From Saccharum officinarum (lineage: Eukaryota > Streptophyta > Magnoliopsida > Poales > Poaceae), in the NCBI GenBank assembly GCA_020631735.1, contig CM036223.1, forward strand, positions 8,594,191-8,658,190: a DNA stretch of 64,000 nucleotides, in the 5' to 3' direction. The notes beneath the pieces were generated by a model, which saw nothing but the letters and a program-made list of their open reading frames with translations, made no database searches and was not told the DNA's origin. The position numbers and the translations under genes are program-made. Positions 32,904 to 43,965 of this stretch are shown piece by piece (the stretch's first letter is position 1; every line of letters begins with the position of its first letter).

Positions 32904-33816
32904 ATGCAATATAATATGTATCAAGGAATAAGATCAACACTAAGTCATCCTTAACAAGGAATATATGCATAATGATATTATTTGCTTATTGTGAATAGGA
33001 CAACAAGGATAATCCCATGCTATACTTGCCTTGCTCAAACTGGTCCTGATGATCTTGCTCGTAGAAAAACTCCTGATCCCCAACGAATTGCTCACCGTCT
33101 ATACTCGATCAACAATAACAACAACATTCATCCAGAACAATCATGCATAAACAAACAAGACTATAATTAGAACAGTACACCAACAGTAATAAAATAAGAT
33201 AAAAAGTTTTTAAAACGAATCTACAACTCGCTAGGATCACACAGACGCAAAGATCATGAAAAACGGAGCTAAAACGACGAAGTTATGAATTTACGAAGAT
33301 TTCCTATAGAAAAATAATTACTTTAATTCAAACTCAAAAATAAAATGTCACAAACCTACTGAACAGTTCTACTAACATGTAGAGCTCGCAAATATGAACC
33401 TAACGCAATTTGAACGGGTCAAATCGGAGTTAAAACAGATAAATTATGGCTAAAACAAACTCAGTGGCAAAACTATAAATAGCTGAAAACGTATTCTGGA
33501 ATTTCCGCGATCAAATACGCTTTCAAAAAGATAATACGCGATACGGGAATATGCCTTGGACTATGGGTTATATAATTGAAAAGTGCAGGGTCTCTTTAGC
33601 AAAACTAACAACCGAACCGGTACCGGCTAATCTCAGCCGTTAGATATGAAATGAACGGCTCGGATTTGATCGGATCGGTCGACGGCGGTGCTCCGGCCGG
33701 AAAACGGTCACAACGGCGAGCCCCGCGGCGGCGCCATCGCCGGAGAGTGCGATCTCACGATTCACAGCGTCACCTCGCGAAAGAAAAGCACCGGGATGAA
33801 ATAGAGAACAAGGCGA

Positions 33817-33825
33817 GCTCACCAA
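33817..33825 (-). promoter_or_regulatory. Candidate 5' splice donor in the D leader
   Basis: Minus strand CCTTGGTGAGC, the GT complementing 33821-33822. It could pair with the acceptors just before the extra ORF (43431) and gag (41878). Inferred. Confidence 0.4.
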
Positions 33826-33972
33826 GGTAAGAACCGAAGACGAAATCGGCCCAGAGACGGTGCGGTGCTCGGGATGGCGGACGGCTCCGACGGTGATTCG
33901 AGCGGAGCCTCCTCGGGACAGCTTCGGTTCGTTGCTTCGAGGTAGGATGGAGCGGAGGGGTGCGACACCTCA

Positions 33973-33981
33973 TTTTTATAG
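33973..33981 (-). promoter_or_regulatory. TATA box of the D LTR
   Basis: On the minus strand GGGCTATAAAAATG, at the same relative place as in H. A donor-like TTG followed by GTGAGC lies at 33822, about 155 bases downstream. Confidence 0.6.
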
Positions 33982-34561
33982 CCCGGGATGCGCCAAACAA
34001 GGAAAGAAGGAGATTTGGAAGGGAAGATTCGGTCGGTGAAGTGTTGGAAAGAAATCGGACGCCGGCGTGGGAAGGAAGAAGGTGGCCCTGACAGGTGGAG
34101 CCACGGTGTCAGCGATGCAGTGACGGGAACCGCGGCAGCACGCGCGAGCTGTGCTAGCCGGGCTCGGCCCAAGGTGGGGAAGCGGGGAGCGGCACGCGCG
34201 GAGACGGCCCACGCGCGGAGAAGCAAGCGACTGCGGTGACAATGGGCTTGCGGGCGAGCTGGTGGGCTGCTGGGCTTCACAGGCCAAATGCTAGGGAGAG
34301 AATAAAATCCCTTTTCTTTTTCCTTTTCAATTATTTCAAAGCATTTTCAAATGGTTTTGAATCCTATTTTGAATTTGAATCAAACCACTCAACACAAAAA
34401 TTCAAATGCAATCAGCATGAGTGCACAAACATGTTTCTACCCTTATATTTGATTTTAAGTTAATAAAAATTATTATTACTCTAAATTTGTATGCCCACCA
34501 AATTGCATTATAAAATCATATTTACCTACTTTTTAATATCCCAAAATTTTAGGGTGTTACA

Positions 34562-34577
34562 ATTCTACCCCCCTTAA
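34562..34577 (-). promoter_or_regulatory. Polypurine tract of element D
   Basis: On the minus strand CTTAAGGGGGGTAGAAT directly before TGTAACACCC, the first bases of the 3' LTR. Confidence 0.85.
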
Positions 34578-34580
34578 GTT

Positions 34581-34599
34581 GAATCTTGTCCCGAGATTC
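34581..34599. other. Conserved palindrome before the polypurine tract (D)
   Basis: GAATCTTGTCCCGAGATTC, one arm base off perfect. Here it lies after the pol stop codon (34609-34611), so it is non-coding, unlike in B and E. Confidence 0.75.
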
Positions 34600-36960
34600 G
34601 GTTGGTGCTTACTCGAATAGTTGCGGGTAGGTTTTCCTCAGATCCTCTTCTCTTTCCCAGGTGGCCTCATCCTCTGTGTACCGATTCCACTGAACCTTAC
34701 ACATCTTAATAGTTTGACTCCTCGTGACTCTTTTAGCAGTCTCTAAACTTTTAACGGGAAACTGTCACACCCATTTTTAAGGACAAAAATAGGATGCATA
34801 AAAGACTCGTGTGCGCCCCAGGAAACAGTCGCACACATAAGTTGACAAATTACAAAGTACCATCACAGTGCTTATTACATAACGAATAAGTATTTAAGAC
34901 ATAGTCTTGAACGATAGGTAATAATAACTAATAGTAGTTCTTCAGCGGAAACTCCACACAGGGACACGGTTGACTGGTTGACACCAAGACTAGTACTCAT
35001 TCCGATAATCTTCCTCTATATCTTCATCTGTTATGGTGGAAATAGCAAGAGTGAGTTCATGTCGAACTCCACAAATATAACACAGGGTTCATGAGGCTCA
35101 AAAAGGCTAGACACTGTTTAACTGCGTTTAGCTTTTTAATCATATATTAGCAATTGAGTAGCATCAAGATAAACCACTTCCCATTAAGAACCGATGATCA
35201 ATTGTAATAATGATAACGAATAGCATTAACATGAGCATAATAATAATCAACAATAATTAAACATGATATAGCAATGGTGATCAACTATTCTGTAGGCGTT
35301 CCAAGGCCGCTCGTATCCGTGAGCACGACTAGTATACCAGTTTTTAACTCTGCGCAGAGGTGTACACTTTCACTGTAAGTCATGATTTCCAAATGAGTGG
35401 GGAGATCAAGCCCAAACACCCGAGAACCATATAAAGCCACTCAAAAGTTCGTCTAACAAGTTAGGGCCATTAGATTTACTCGGCAGGCAGATGTAGAACC
35501 CCCCTTCCCTGTGGCACAACAACCGCAGCCTATACACACTAGGCCAGGGGCTCGCACTACACCCAAAGTGGCAAGTCATTCTTACGCCATTTAAGGTAAC
35601 CACTAACAAGCTAGAAAAGGTCTCTTGAACAACTAAAGCCAGAGCCATATAGCCCTCACAGCTGTACTGTATATCCCGGATAATCATATACAGATAAGTC
35701 CTTATGGAGAGAAACCAGAGCATCAAAATAATACACATGCTCTAGCCCCTTTTAACAGTAATAGAATCATCTTAAAGGTTGATTGCTTAATCCATTAATC
35801 AAATTACAAGATCATTGTTCTTAGTTTAAGCACTAGCAGTAGCTACCCATATGCATTCCCAAGGTTGGCAAGGAATCAAGATAACCAATCACTAAGTTAT
35901 AATCTCTAAGGTTGTCAAGGTAAGCACATGCATATGTATGACAATTCAATGTATAGGTAACAAGGATAGTCCTGTGTTATACTTGCCTTGATCAAAGCTT
36001 TCCTGTTGATACTGCTGGTCTGGCTCAAAATAATACTTCTGATCGTCAAGAAATTGCTCACCGTCTATACTCGATCATCAATCAACAACACACATGCATC
36101 CAATCAAACATACACGAAGCAAACAAAGAGATACAATTAGAACAGTACACCAACAGTAGCAAAACAGTAATAAAAGTTTATAAAACTCTTCTACACGTTT
36201 CTACGATCACACAGACGCAAAGATCACCAAATTCGGAGTTAAAACGTATAAGTTATGAATTTTCTAAGATTTCCTATAGATAAATAATTATTTTAATATA
36301 AACTCGAAAATTAAACTTTCCCAACCTACTGTACAACTATACTAACATGTAGATCTCGCAAATACGAACCTAACGCAACTTGAACGGGTCAAATCGGAGT
36401 TAAAACGAAGATTTTATGATCAAAACAATTCTAGTGGCAAAACTGTAAATACCTGAAAACGTATTTTTGACTTATCCGGGAGAAAATACGCTTTCAAAAC
36501 ACGAAAACGGATTCAGGATATTGCGCTAAGGACCGCGGGTTCTATTATGAAGAAGTCCAGGGGCTCTTTAATAAATCTACCCCGCGAAGGGGTATCTTCT
36601 AATCCTAACCGTTGATCAGCGAACGGACGGCTCACAATCACCTGCAACTCTACAGTGAAGAAACCGATCCTCTTTCCCAGGTCCGGCCGGCGGCTCCCCA
36701 TGGCCGGCGACTCCTCCATGGCCGGAGATGGTGAACCTCCCCACTGAGACCACCATTCGAGCCCGCGTTTGGTCCAAATGGTAGAGAAGCTCCGTGCGAA
36801 CTCATCTAGGCATTAAGAACTAGCTACGATAGACCATACGTGACGCACGGCAACAAGGGGACGGTGGCGCCATTGTCGACCGACGGTGATCTTCAAAAAC
36901 TCGATTCGAAACCTCTCCAACCAAAAGAAAAGCACAAGAAGCTAGAGGAGACGAGTGCGG

Positions 36961-36967
36961 ACTCACC
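36961..36967 (-). promoter_or_regulatory. Candidate 5' splice donor in the solo LTR leader
   Basis: Minus strand TTG followed by GTGAGT, the best donor match among the LTRs, about 155 bases after the TATA box as in D. Confidence 0.45.
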
Positions 36968-37116
36968 AACACGACGAGTTTGACCTCCGATTCACCCGAA
37001 GGCACCCCACCCGAACGACCGCCGTCCTCAAACGAACTCAAGCCCTAGAACTCAACTTCTTGCGGTGGAACTCACGATTTTAGATGGAAAACGGAAATAG
37101 GAAGGTCAAGGCGTCC

Positions 37117-37124
37117 TATTTATA
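37117..37124 (-). promoter_or_regulatory. TATA box of the solo LTR
   Basis: On the minus strand GGTTATAAATAGG, a near-consensus plant TATA box. Confidence 0.65.
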
Positions 37125-40100
37125 ACCTCTATTTGCCGTGTTCGGGTAAGACTCTCCGGGAAATCACGAGAAAGGCGGCGGCGGTACTCTGGTTCGGAGT
37201 CCGGCTCGAACACGGAAGGAGGAAGACGACTGACATGTGGGGTCCAGCGGTCAGCGACATGATGAACGCGTGGCTGCAGACTTGGGCTGGCTCGGCTGCT
37301 GGGCCGGGACGCTGATCGGCCCACGCGGGCAGGCGCGGAGGTAAGCAGGCCGTCCGACGGCCTTCGGGCCAAGAAGGTAAGAAGGTAAGTTGTTTCTTTT
37401 TTTTCTTTTGTTTCTTTTTTTTTCTAATTTTCCAAACACATTTTCAAATCAAATTTTCCTAAACCAAATCAAATAAAACAAATATATCCACACCACAAAA
37501 TAAAATAAATGCAACAGCATGAATGCATCACCAAATAATTTTCAAAATTTTAATTCCCTTTCTCTAAATTATTTAAAATTTGTTACTCCTAAAATTTGGG
37601 TGTTACAGAAACTCTTCATATGTGAGGTCCTCTTTAACAGTGAGCTCCTCTAACGGAATCTGCTCCTCTGGTACTCGCAAACATTTCTTAAGTTGAGACA
37701 CGTGAAACACATCATGTACACCTACCAAACTCTCAGGTAATTCCAACTGATATGCCACCTCACCACGTCTTTCTATGATCTTGAAAGGTCCAATATACCT
37801 TGGTGCCAATTTCCCCTTCATGTTAAACCTTTTCACACTCCTCATTGGCGATACTTTCAAGTAGACATAATCCCCTACTTCAAAAGTCAACTCTCTCCTC
37901 CGAGTATCAGCATAACTCTTCTGTCTAGACTGGGCTATTTTTAGATTATCTCTAATCATTCTTACTTTGTTTTCAGCATCCTTGAGTACATCAGGACCAA
38001 ACACTTGACTTTCCCCTGTCTGATTCTAAAACAACGGGGTTCTACACTTTCATCCGTACAGAGCCTCAAACGGTGCCATATGAAGACTCTTTTGATAACT
38101 ATTGTTATAAGAGAACTCTGCATAAGGCAAACTCTTATCCCAACTAGTACCATATTGTAAAGCACAAGCTCTTAATATATCTTCCAATATCTGATTAATT
38201 CTCTCTGTCTGTCTATCTGTCTGTGGATGGTAGGTTGTACTAAAGTTCAGCTTGGTTCCTAGTGATTCATTTATCTTTTGCCAATAATGAGATGTAAATT
38301 GGGTACCCCGATCAGACACAATTTTCTTAGGAACTCCATGTAGACTCACAATTATTTCCATATACAATTCTGCCAACCATGCACTGCTATATGTAGTCCT
38401 AACTGGTAGAAAATGAGCAACCTTTGTTAGACGATCTACTATTACCCAAATTGAATCATACCCTCTCTGAGTACTTGGCAATCCAACTATAAAATCCATA
38501 CCAACTTCTTCCCATTTCCATTCGAGTATCTACATAGGTTGTAACAATCCTACAGGTCTCTGGTGTTTAGCTTTCACCCTTTGACATGTGTCACATAAAG
38601 CAACATATTCAGCAACATCTCTTTTCAAGCCATACCACCAATATTTCTCTTTCAGATCCAGATACATCTTAGTACTCCCAGGATGTATGGAATAAGCTGA
38701 CTCATGAGCTTCACTCAGAATTGCCTCTCTGATAGTCTTATCCTCTAGCACACACAGTCTTTTTCCAAACCATAGTGTACCCTTATCATCCTTATGGAAT
38801 CCTGGTGATTTGCCCTTCACTATATTCTCCGCTATCTCTCTCAATTTTGCATCTTTCATCTAACTCTTGCGTATCTCTTGCTCCAGAGTAGGTTCTAGTA
38901 TCAATTCTACTGCATTGGTGGTAAACCCTAAGTTCAGATGCTCACATTCAGCACATAACTCTCTTGGCATAGGCATTACTTGCACCTCATTAGCATAGCT
39001 TTTCCTACTAAGAGCATCAGCAATGACGTTAGCCTTTCCTAGGTGATAATGCACCTCCAAATCATAATCCTTTATCAACTCCAACCATCTACGCTGTCTC
39101 AAGTTCAGATCTAATTGAGTGAAGATATACTTCAGACTCTTGTGATCAGTGTATATATCACTCTTATGTCCAATCAAATAATGTCTCCATATTTTTAGTG
39201 CATGAACCACTGCAGCTAGTTCCAAGTCATGAGTAGGATAATTTAATTCATGCTTTCTCAACTGTCTTGATGCATATGCCACAACTCTACCTTCTTGCAT
39301 AAGAACACATCCCAAACCCAAACGAGATGCATCACAGTAGATAGAAAAGGGTTTACTCAGATCTGGCAAAACTAATACTGGTGCAGTGGTCAATCTTTTC
39401 TTTAATTCCTCAAAATTAGCCTGACACTTCTCAAACCACACAAACTTGGAATTCTTCTCCAATAGTGCAGTCATTGGCTTCGCAAGCTTAGAAAATCCCT
39501 CTATAAATCTCCTGTAATAGCCTGCTAATCCCAAGAAATTATGGATCTCACTTACATTGGTTGGTGGCTTCTAGTCCAATACATCCTTCACTTTGCTAGG
39601 ATCTACTGATATTCCTCCATTTGAGACAACATGACCAAGAAAGGAAACTTCCTTCAACAAAAACTCACATTTACTCTGCTTGGCATATAACTGGTGTTCT
39701 CTGAGCTTTTGCAAGACCAACCTCAAATATTCAGCATGTTTCTCCTTAGTCTTGGAGAATACTAGAATATCATCAATGAATACCACTACAAACTTGTCCA
39801 GATATTCCATGAACACCTTATTCATCAAGTACATAAAGTATGTAGGGGCATTAGTAAGACCAAAAGACATCACTGTATACTCATATAACCCATACCGTGT
39901 GGTAAAAGCTATCTTTGGTATATCACTAGCATGAATCTTCAACTGATAATATCTAGAACAAAGATCAATCTTGGAGAATAGACAAGCACCTCTCAACTGA
40001 TCAAACAAGTCATCAATTCTAGGCAATGAGTACTTATTCTTGATGGTAACCTCATTGAGAGACCGATAATCTACACACATCCTCTGAGTGTCATCTTTCT

Positions 40101-41877
40101 TATCCACAAAAATCACTAGTGCTCCCCAAGGTGAAGAACTAGGATGAATGAAACCCTTATCCTGCAATTCCTTAATTTGTTTCTTAAGTTCTTCTAATTC
40201 ATCTACTCCCATTATATATGGACGCTTAGCTATGGGTGCAGTTCTAGGTAATAATTCAATAATAAATTCAATGTCACGGTCTGGTGGCATACCTGGCAAT
40301 TCCTCAGGAAACACATCGGAGAACTCCTCCACAACCTGATCCTTCTTGTTGGCACCATCATTAAGCTAATTCACTATAGCGGTCTCTTGTTTTTACACTT
40401 TCACATCAACTCTGATCCTATCTCCCTTTGGTGTTGTCAGCACTACTGATTTCCCCTTGCACTAAATCTCTGCTTGTTGTTACATCATCCAATCCATTCC
40501 TAATATGAGATCAATCCCAACTGTTCTCAATACTATAGGACTCACCTTAAACTCTACCCCCCTTAGAATGAGACTAATCGGGAGACAACGATAAGATGCT
40601 GGCATGCTTCCACCAGGTGAGTTTACTAATATAGGGTTCTTCATGGCACACAAATGAATTTTATGTATTCTAACAAATGATTGTGATATGAAAGAATGTG
40701 ATGCTCTAGAACCAAAAAGAATAGTGGCGGGAGTGGAATGGACATCGAACGTACCAAGCATAACTTCCGGTTCCTCCACTGTTGTTTCCTGGGAGAAGTG
40801 GTTCACCCTTCCAGTATTAGGTGCAGGCTTCTGGTAACTACCTTGCCTCTGGGGAGTCTGCTGGTTGGGCTTCTCAGGGCAATTGTAAGACAAGTGACCC
40901 TCTTTCCCACATCGAAAACACTTGTTGGGGGTATTGGGAGCACTGGTCTTCATTGGAGTATTATTGGAAGGACCCTGACGCTGAGGTTGATTCCCACTCT
41001 GTTGCAGAGGGTGTTGGTTGCCATTCTGCGGCTGGAATGGGGGATGTTGTGGGAACTGATTGCGGAAAGGGACCTGACCATGATTCCACTGACCAGAAGG
41101 AGGCCTTTGTTGATTACCCTGCTGGAAACCAGTACACGGATGAGTGTTACTACCAGAAGTCTGTCCCTGAAGCCTTTTCCTCTTGGCATCCATCTCTTTG
41201 CGCTTGTTGTCCACCACGATAGCGCGGTTCACAAGCGTCTGAAAATTGGGATAAGTATTGGACATCAGCTGCAATTGTAGTCCATCATATAATCCCTTCA
41301 AGAAGCGGCGCTGCTTATCATTGTCATTAGCCACCTCATGTGGAGCATATCGTGACAACTGGGCAAACCTGTCATGATACTCAGCTACAGACAATGACCC
41401 TTGGGTCAAGTTCCTGAATTCCTCTGCCTTTAGTTCTATTATCCCTTCTGGTATATGGTAAGCTCTGAAGTTCTCTCTAAACTTCTGCCAAGTGACTACG
41501 GGAGCATTGGCAGGACGACCATACTCATACGATTCCCACCAATCCTGAGCCTCTCCCTGGAGTTGTCTAGAAGCAAACAACACCTTCTGCCGGTCATCAC
41601 ATTGTGCAATGTTAAGTTGCTTTTCCACGGCACGAAGCCAATCATCTGCTTCCAATGGATCAGCGGCATGCGTGAACACTGGGGGATGACCCTTCAAAAA
41701 CTCACCACGCTTATCACGTGGTTGTGCCCCAGCAATTGGCTGATTATGTTGATTCTGCACCAGTTGTTGTATAAGTTGTGTCTGTACTGCCAGAAGTTGC
41801 TCAATAGTTGGTGGCGGTGGTGGTGGGGGATTTGGGGGAACACCTCCACAACCCCTTCCTCTTCCTCTTCTGGCCAT

Positions 41878-42569
41878 CTGCCATCCATAAGAATGCAAAC
41901 TTTGAGATTTCCATGTTATCAACCACTTATAAGATAAAGAATGAGATATGAAAGTTTTCTGGGCGAATATCAATGTTAACAGTTCAGTAAATCAATCATA
42001 TCTTGAGCTACAGAAGTCCAGTAGAGGCGTGCTTTATATGGTTGGAAAGCTTATGAAGTTTTGCACAACTTTTATTTGGACCATAAGACCAGATTCTGTC
42101 GTTAACTTAATGAAAAATAAGGCGTAACAGAAACTGTTCCAGATTCCAGACTGTGCAGAAACTTTAAATTGTGACAGTTATATCTCTCGAACCAGATCAG
42201 ATAAAAAGGTGATTCCAGTGGCATTTGGAAGATTCTTAAGCCTAGTTTCTCTCATAAAAATTTCATAAATGTTTCATGAACCGTTTTTGAACCATATCAA
42301 AAACATTGCAGACTGCTCCAGAAAACAGCAAGGACAGAAACGTGACACTACCAAACCCAACTATTATTCCCTTGACTAATAACCTTTTTATTCTTAAAAA
42401 TGGAACTTGTAGACATGCCTACAAGCTCCAACACTCATAACAAAAATCCAACTCACACATAAGCATAATGATAAGCAACTATCACACCAAAGTTCAAACC
42501 ACACGACAGACTCGAAGACTCAACTGATGTTACTAAGAACGTTCTTATTACATAAAGGACTCCTATTTT
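41878..42569 (-). other. Spacer between extra ORF and gag in element D
   Basis: Non-coding. It contains the modules shared with G and A (GGTTGGAAAGCTTATGAAG on +, a run of words about slow decay from G 30340-30730). The gag ATG is preceded by CATTCTTATGGATGGCAG on the minus strand. Confidence 0.6.
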
Positions 42570-43430
42570 CTAATGACGTGGCTCATGCTCTAATGTCTCA
42601 TAAATCTTGGCCATGCCTTGATTTGCTCGGAGTTCATCAATCATTGCTTGGCACCTCTTGATGGTCTTCCCCTGTGCCTTCACCATCTCCTCTAACTGCA
42701 GCTTCCTCTCCATCATATCATAGACAAAGTTCACCATCACCCGAGGAAGTGGTTCTAACTACACTGGATCCATCATGGCCCATCCAAGGTCGGGGTGTGC
42801 ACGAGGGAAGTAGCGGTGAATATCATGCTTCATGCTGTCAAAGCGAAGGTAGCGAAGGCCCATACATGCTTCAAAAGCGGCGTCTTCAATGCTAGCCTCC
42901 ATGGTAGCTCGATGACCCATGTGAGCATACATCCTGTCCAGCTGGTACGCTCCTTTTCCCTCATCCTTAGGAAAAATACTTGCTCTTGCCTTCCAGTAAG
43001 TGTCCTCTAGTGGATGGGTATACTCCCAACAGACGTACTCCACAGCTAGGTGCCAATTAGCAAAGTAGGCAGAGAGCATTCCCATAAGTCGATGGTGAGA
43101 GACAGCATCTCCTCCAGCCTTGTGGTAGATCTTCACAGTCCATCCCATTGGAGGTGGTGGCGCATCCTCAGCAGCTGCATCAGGTGGTGGAGACGGGGGT
43201 TGCTCTCCTCCATTGGCTTCCTCCTCTTCATCATCTTCAATCTCTATGATCTCAGGGTCTTCTTCAGGCTCGGGTTCTTCCTGAGGAGGTGCTGGCGCTT
43301 GGATTGGTGCTTCAGGGGTCTACTTATTCTCCTGGGGCACTTCCTCTTGTGGCTCTTCAGGTGCAAGCAAAGCACGAGGTGAGTAGTGTCCTCTAGTGGT
43401 GATGCGGGCAGTCTTGCGGCCACGAACCAT
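42570..43430 (-). pseudogene. Extra ORF of element D: basic H3-like start, conserved middle domain, coiled-coil end
   Basis: One frame of 287 codons from ATG 43430, directly after ACTCTGTAG, to TAG 42570-42572, with two internal TAG codons (43320-43322 and 42759-42761). The N-terminus MVRGRKTARITTRGHYSPRA can be laid on that of B/E (shared Arg, TAR, Thr, Gly, Pro-Arg and a following LAP), so it looks like a diverged H3-type tail, without the ARKS motif. Residues 35-95 are acidic and Pro-rich; 95-225 is the middle domain shared with G; the end is a coiled coil (MVKAQGKTIKRCQAMIDELR). It lies between the PBS and gag, as in B, E and G. Function unknown. Confidence 0.75.
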
Positions 43431-43620
43431 CTACAGAGTTTTTAGATGTAGTTAGAATAGAGGCAAAATTTCGTAATAGAATGAGACATAAGAAGCATAA
43501 AAATTTATCAAATAACAAGAGCAAGATAGTAAGCATAAAAATAGTGAAAAAGAAGATACTAAATCGACCATTTCTAGCTAGGCTTGCGTCCTACAGTCAA
43601 CAATAGCTCTGATACCAATT
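43431..43620 (-). other. 5' leader of element D with PBS
   Basis: GCTCTGATACCA on + at 43606-43617 is the exact inverse PBS, three bases from the LTR. CGTCCTACAGTCAAC at 43587-43601 is the leader motif identical to A and G. Confidence 0.88.
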
Positions 43621-43965
43621 TGTAACACTCATTTAACGACCAAATGGAGTGCATACTCTTATGTGTGCCCAGAGATCAATCACACATAAGTTAACAAATT
43701 ATAAAGGATGTATCATCACAAATGTTATTACATCACGATTATTAATACATAGTCTTTACACAAATGTAGCGGAAGTAAAATGTAAACTCTCGTGGTAGCT
43801 CCAATCACAGGCACATTGACTGGTTGACTGCAAGTCTAGTAATCTTCAGGGAAGTAGTAGTAGTCACTATTTGCACCATCTGTTACCCATCCGAGATTTT
43901 TATCCAAGTAAGAAAAATAAACAAGCGTAAGTACATCTCGTACTAAACAAATGTAACATGGGGTT
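43621..43965 (-). repeat. 5' LTR of element D, inner 345 bp
   Basis: It starts TGTAACACTCATTTAACG on + and matches 31751-32095 until AACATGGGGTT, where element F begins. The remaining 2.5 kb of this LTR is expected beyond F, to the right of the window, starting CATGAGGCTC. Confidence 0.92.

Larger units (their letters stand above)
31751..34561 (-). repeat. 3' LTR of element D (2811 bp)
   Basis: On + it starts TGTCACACCC and ends GGGTGTTACA, followed by the inverse purine tract. The first 345 bases match 43621-43965. The GC-rich promoter region is 33650-34280 and includes GGCCCA/TGGGCT words (34165-34275). Short ORFs inside are chance frames. Confidence 0.9.
34763..37607 (-). repeat. Solo LTR (2845 bp), A/D/H group
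   Basis: It shares long blocks with the A LTR in inverted orientation, for example the region around 35290-35340 and 35640-35680. The GC-rich promoter part is 36600-37380 with TGGGCC words at 37285-37325. It is closer to the A LTR than to the D LTR. Confidence 0.92.
34758..37612 (-). mobile_element. Solo LTR inside D with target duplication GAAAC
   Basis: GAAAC at 34758-34762 and again at 37608-37612 flank an LTR from 34763 (TGTCACACCC) to 37607 (GGGTGTTACA). No interior sequence, PBS or purine tract is present, so the element was reduced to one LTR by recombination after insertion. Removing the LTR and one GAAAC copy rejoins the chromodomain reading frame on both sides. Confidence 0.95.
34609..41877 (-). 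pseudogene. gag-pol polyprotein of element D, many stops, split by a solo LTR
   Basis: The start is ATG 41877 (MARRGRGRGCGG), directly after GGATGGCAG. Order: gag with WWESYEYG, a Gln/Pro-rich linker, zinc knuckle CFRCGKEGHLSYNC (about 40880-40920), protease whose active site reads FGSRASHSF, so the catalytic Asp is lost, reverse transcriptase with FIDD (about 39780), RNase H (CDAS, about 39330), integrase zinc finger and core ([15 protein letters not shown] about 38310; EFSYNNSY about 38115), then chromodomain continuing on the far side of the solo LTR and ending with stop 34609-34611. In-frame stops occur between 40480 and 40335, at 39571, 38860, about 38528 and two between 38005 and 38050; several are TAG at former CAG or TGG codons. 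Not functional. Confidence 0.92.
31751..43965 (-). mobile_element. Element D: chromodomain Ty3/gypsy retrotransposon, decayed, with two insertions
   Basis: On the minus strand: 5' LTR (43965-43621, its outer part displaced by element F), PBS (43617-43606), extra ORF (43430-42570), gag-pol (41877-34609), purine tract (34577-34562), 3' LTR (34561-31751). A solo LTR (34763-37607) lies in the chromodomain coding region. D itself is in the gag of G; TCTGT at 31746-31750 is the likely target duplication. Over the 345 shared LTR bases about 12-13 differ (3.6 %), so it is older than A, B and E. Confidence 0.92.
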
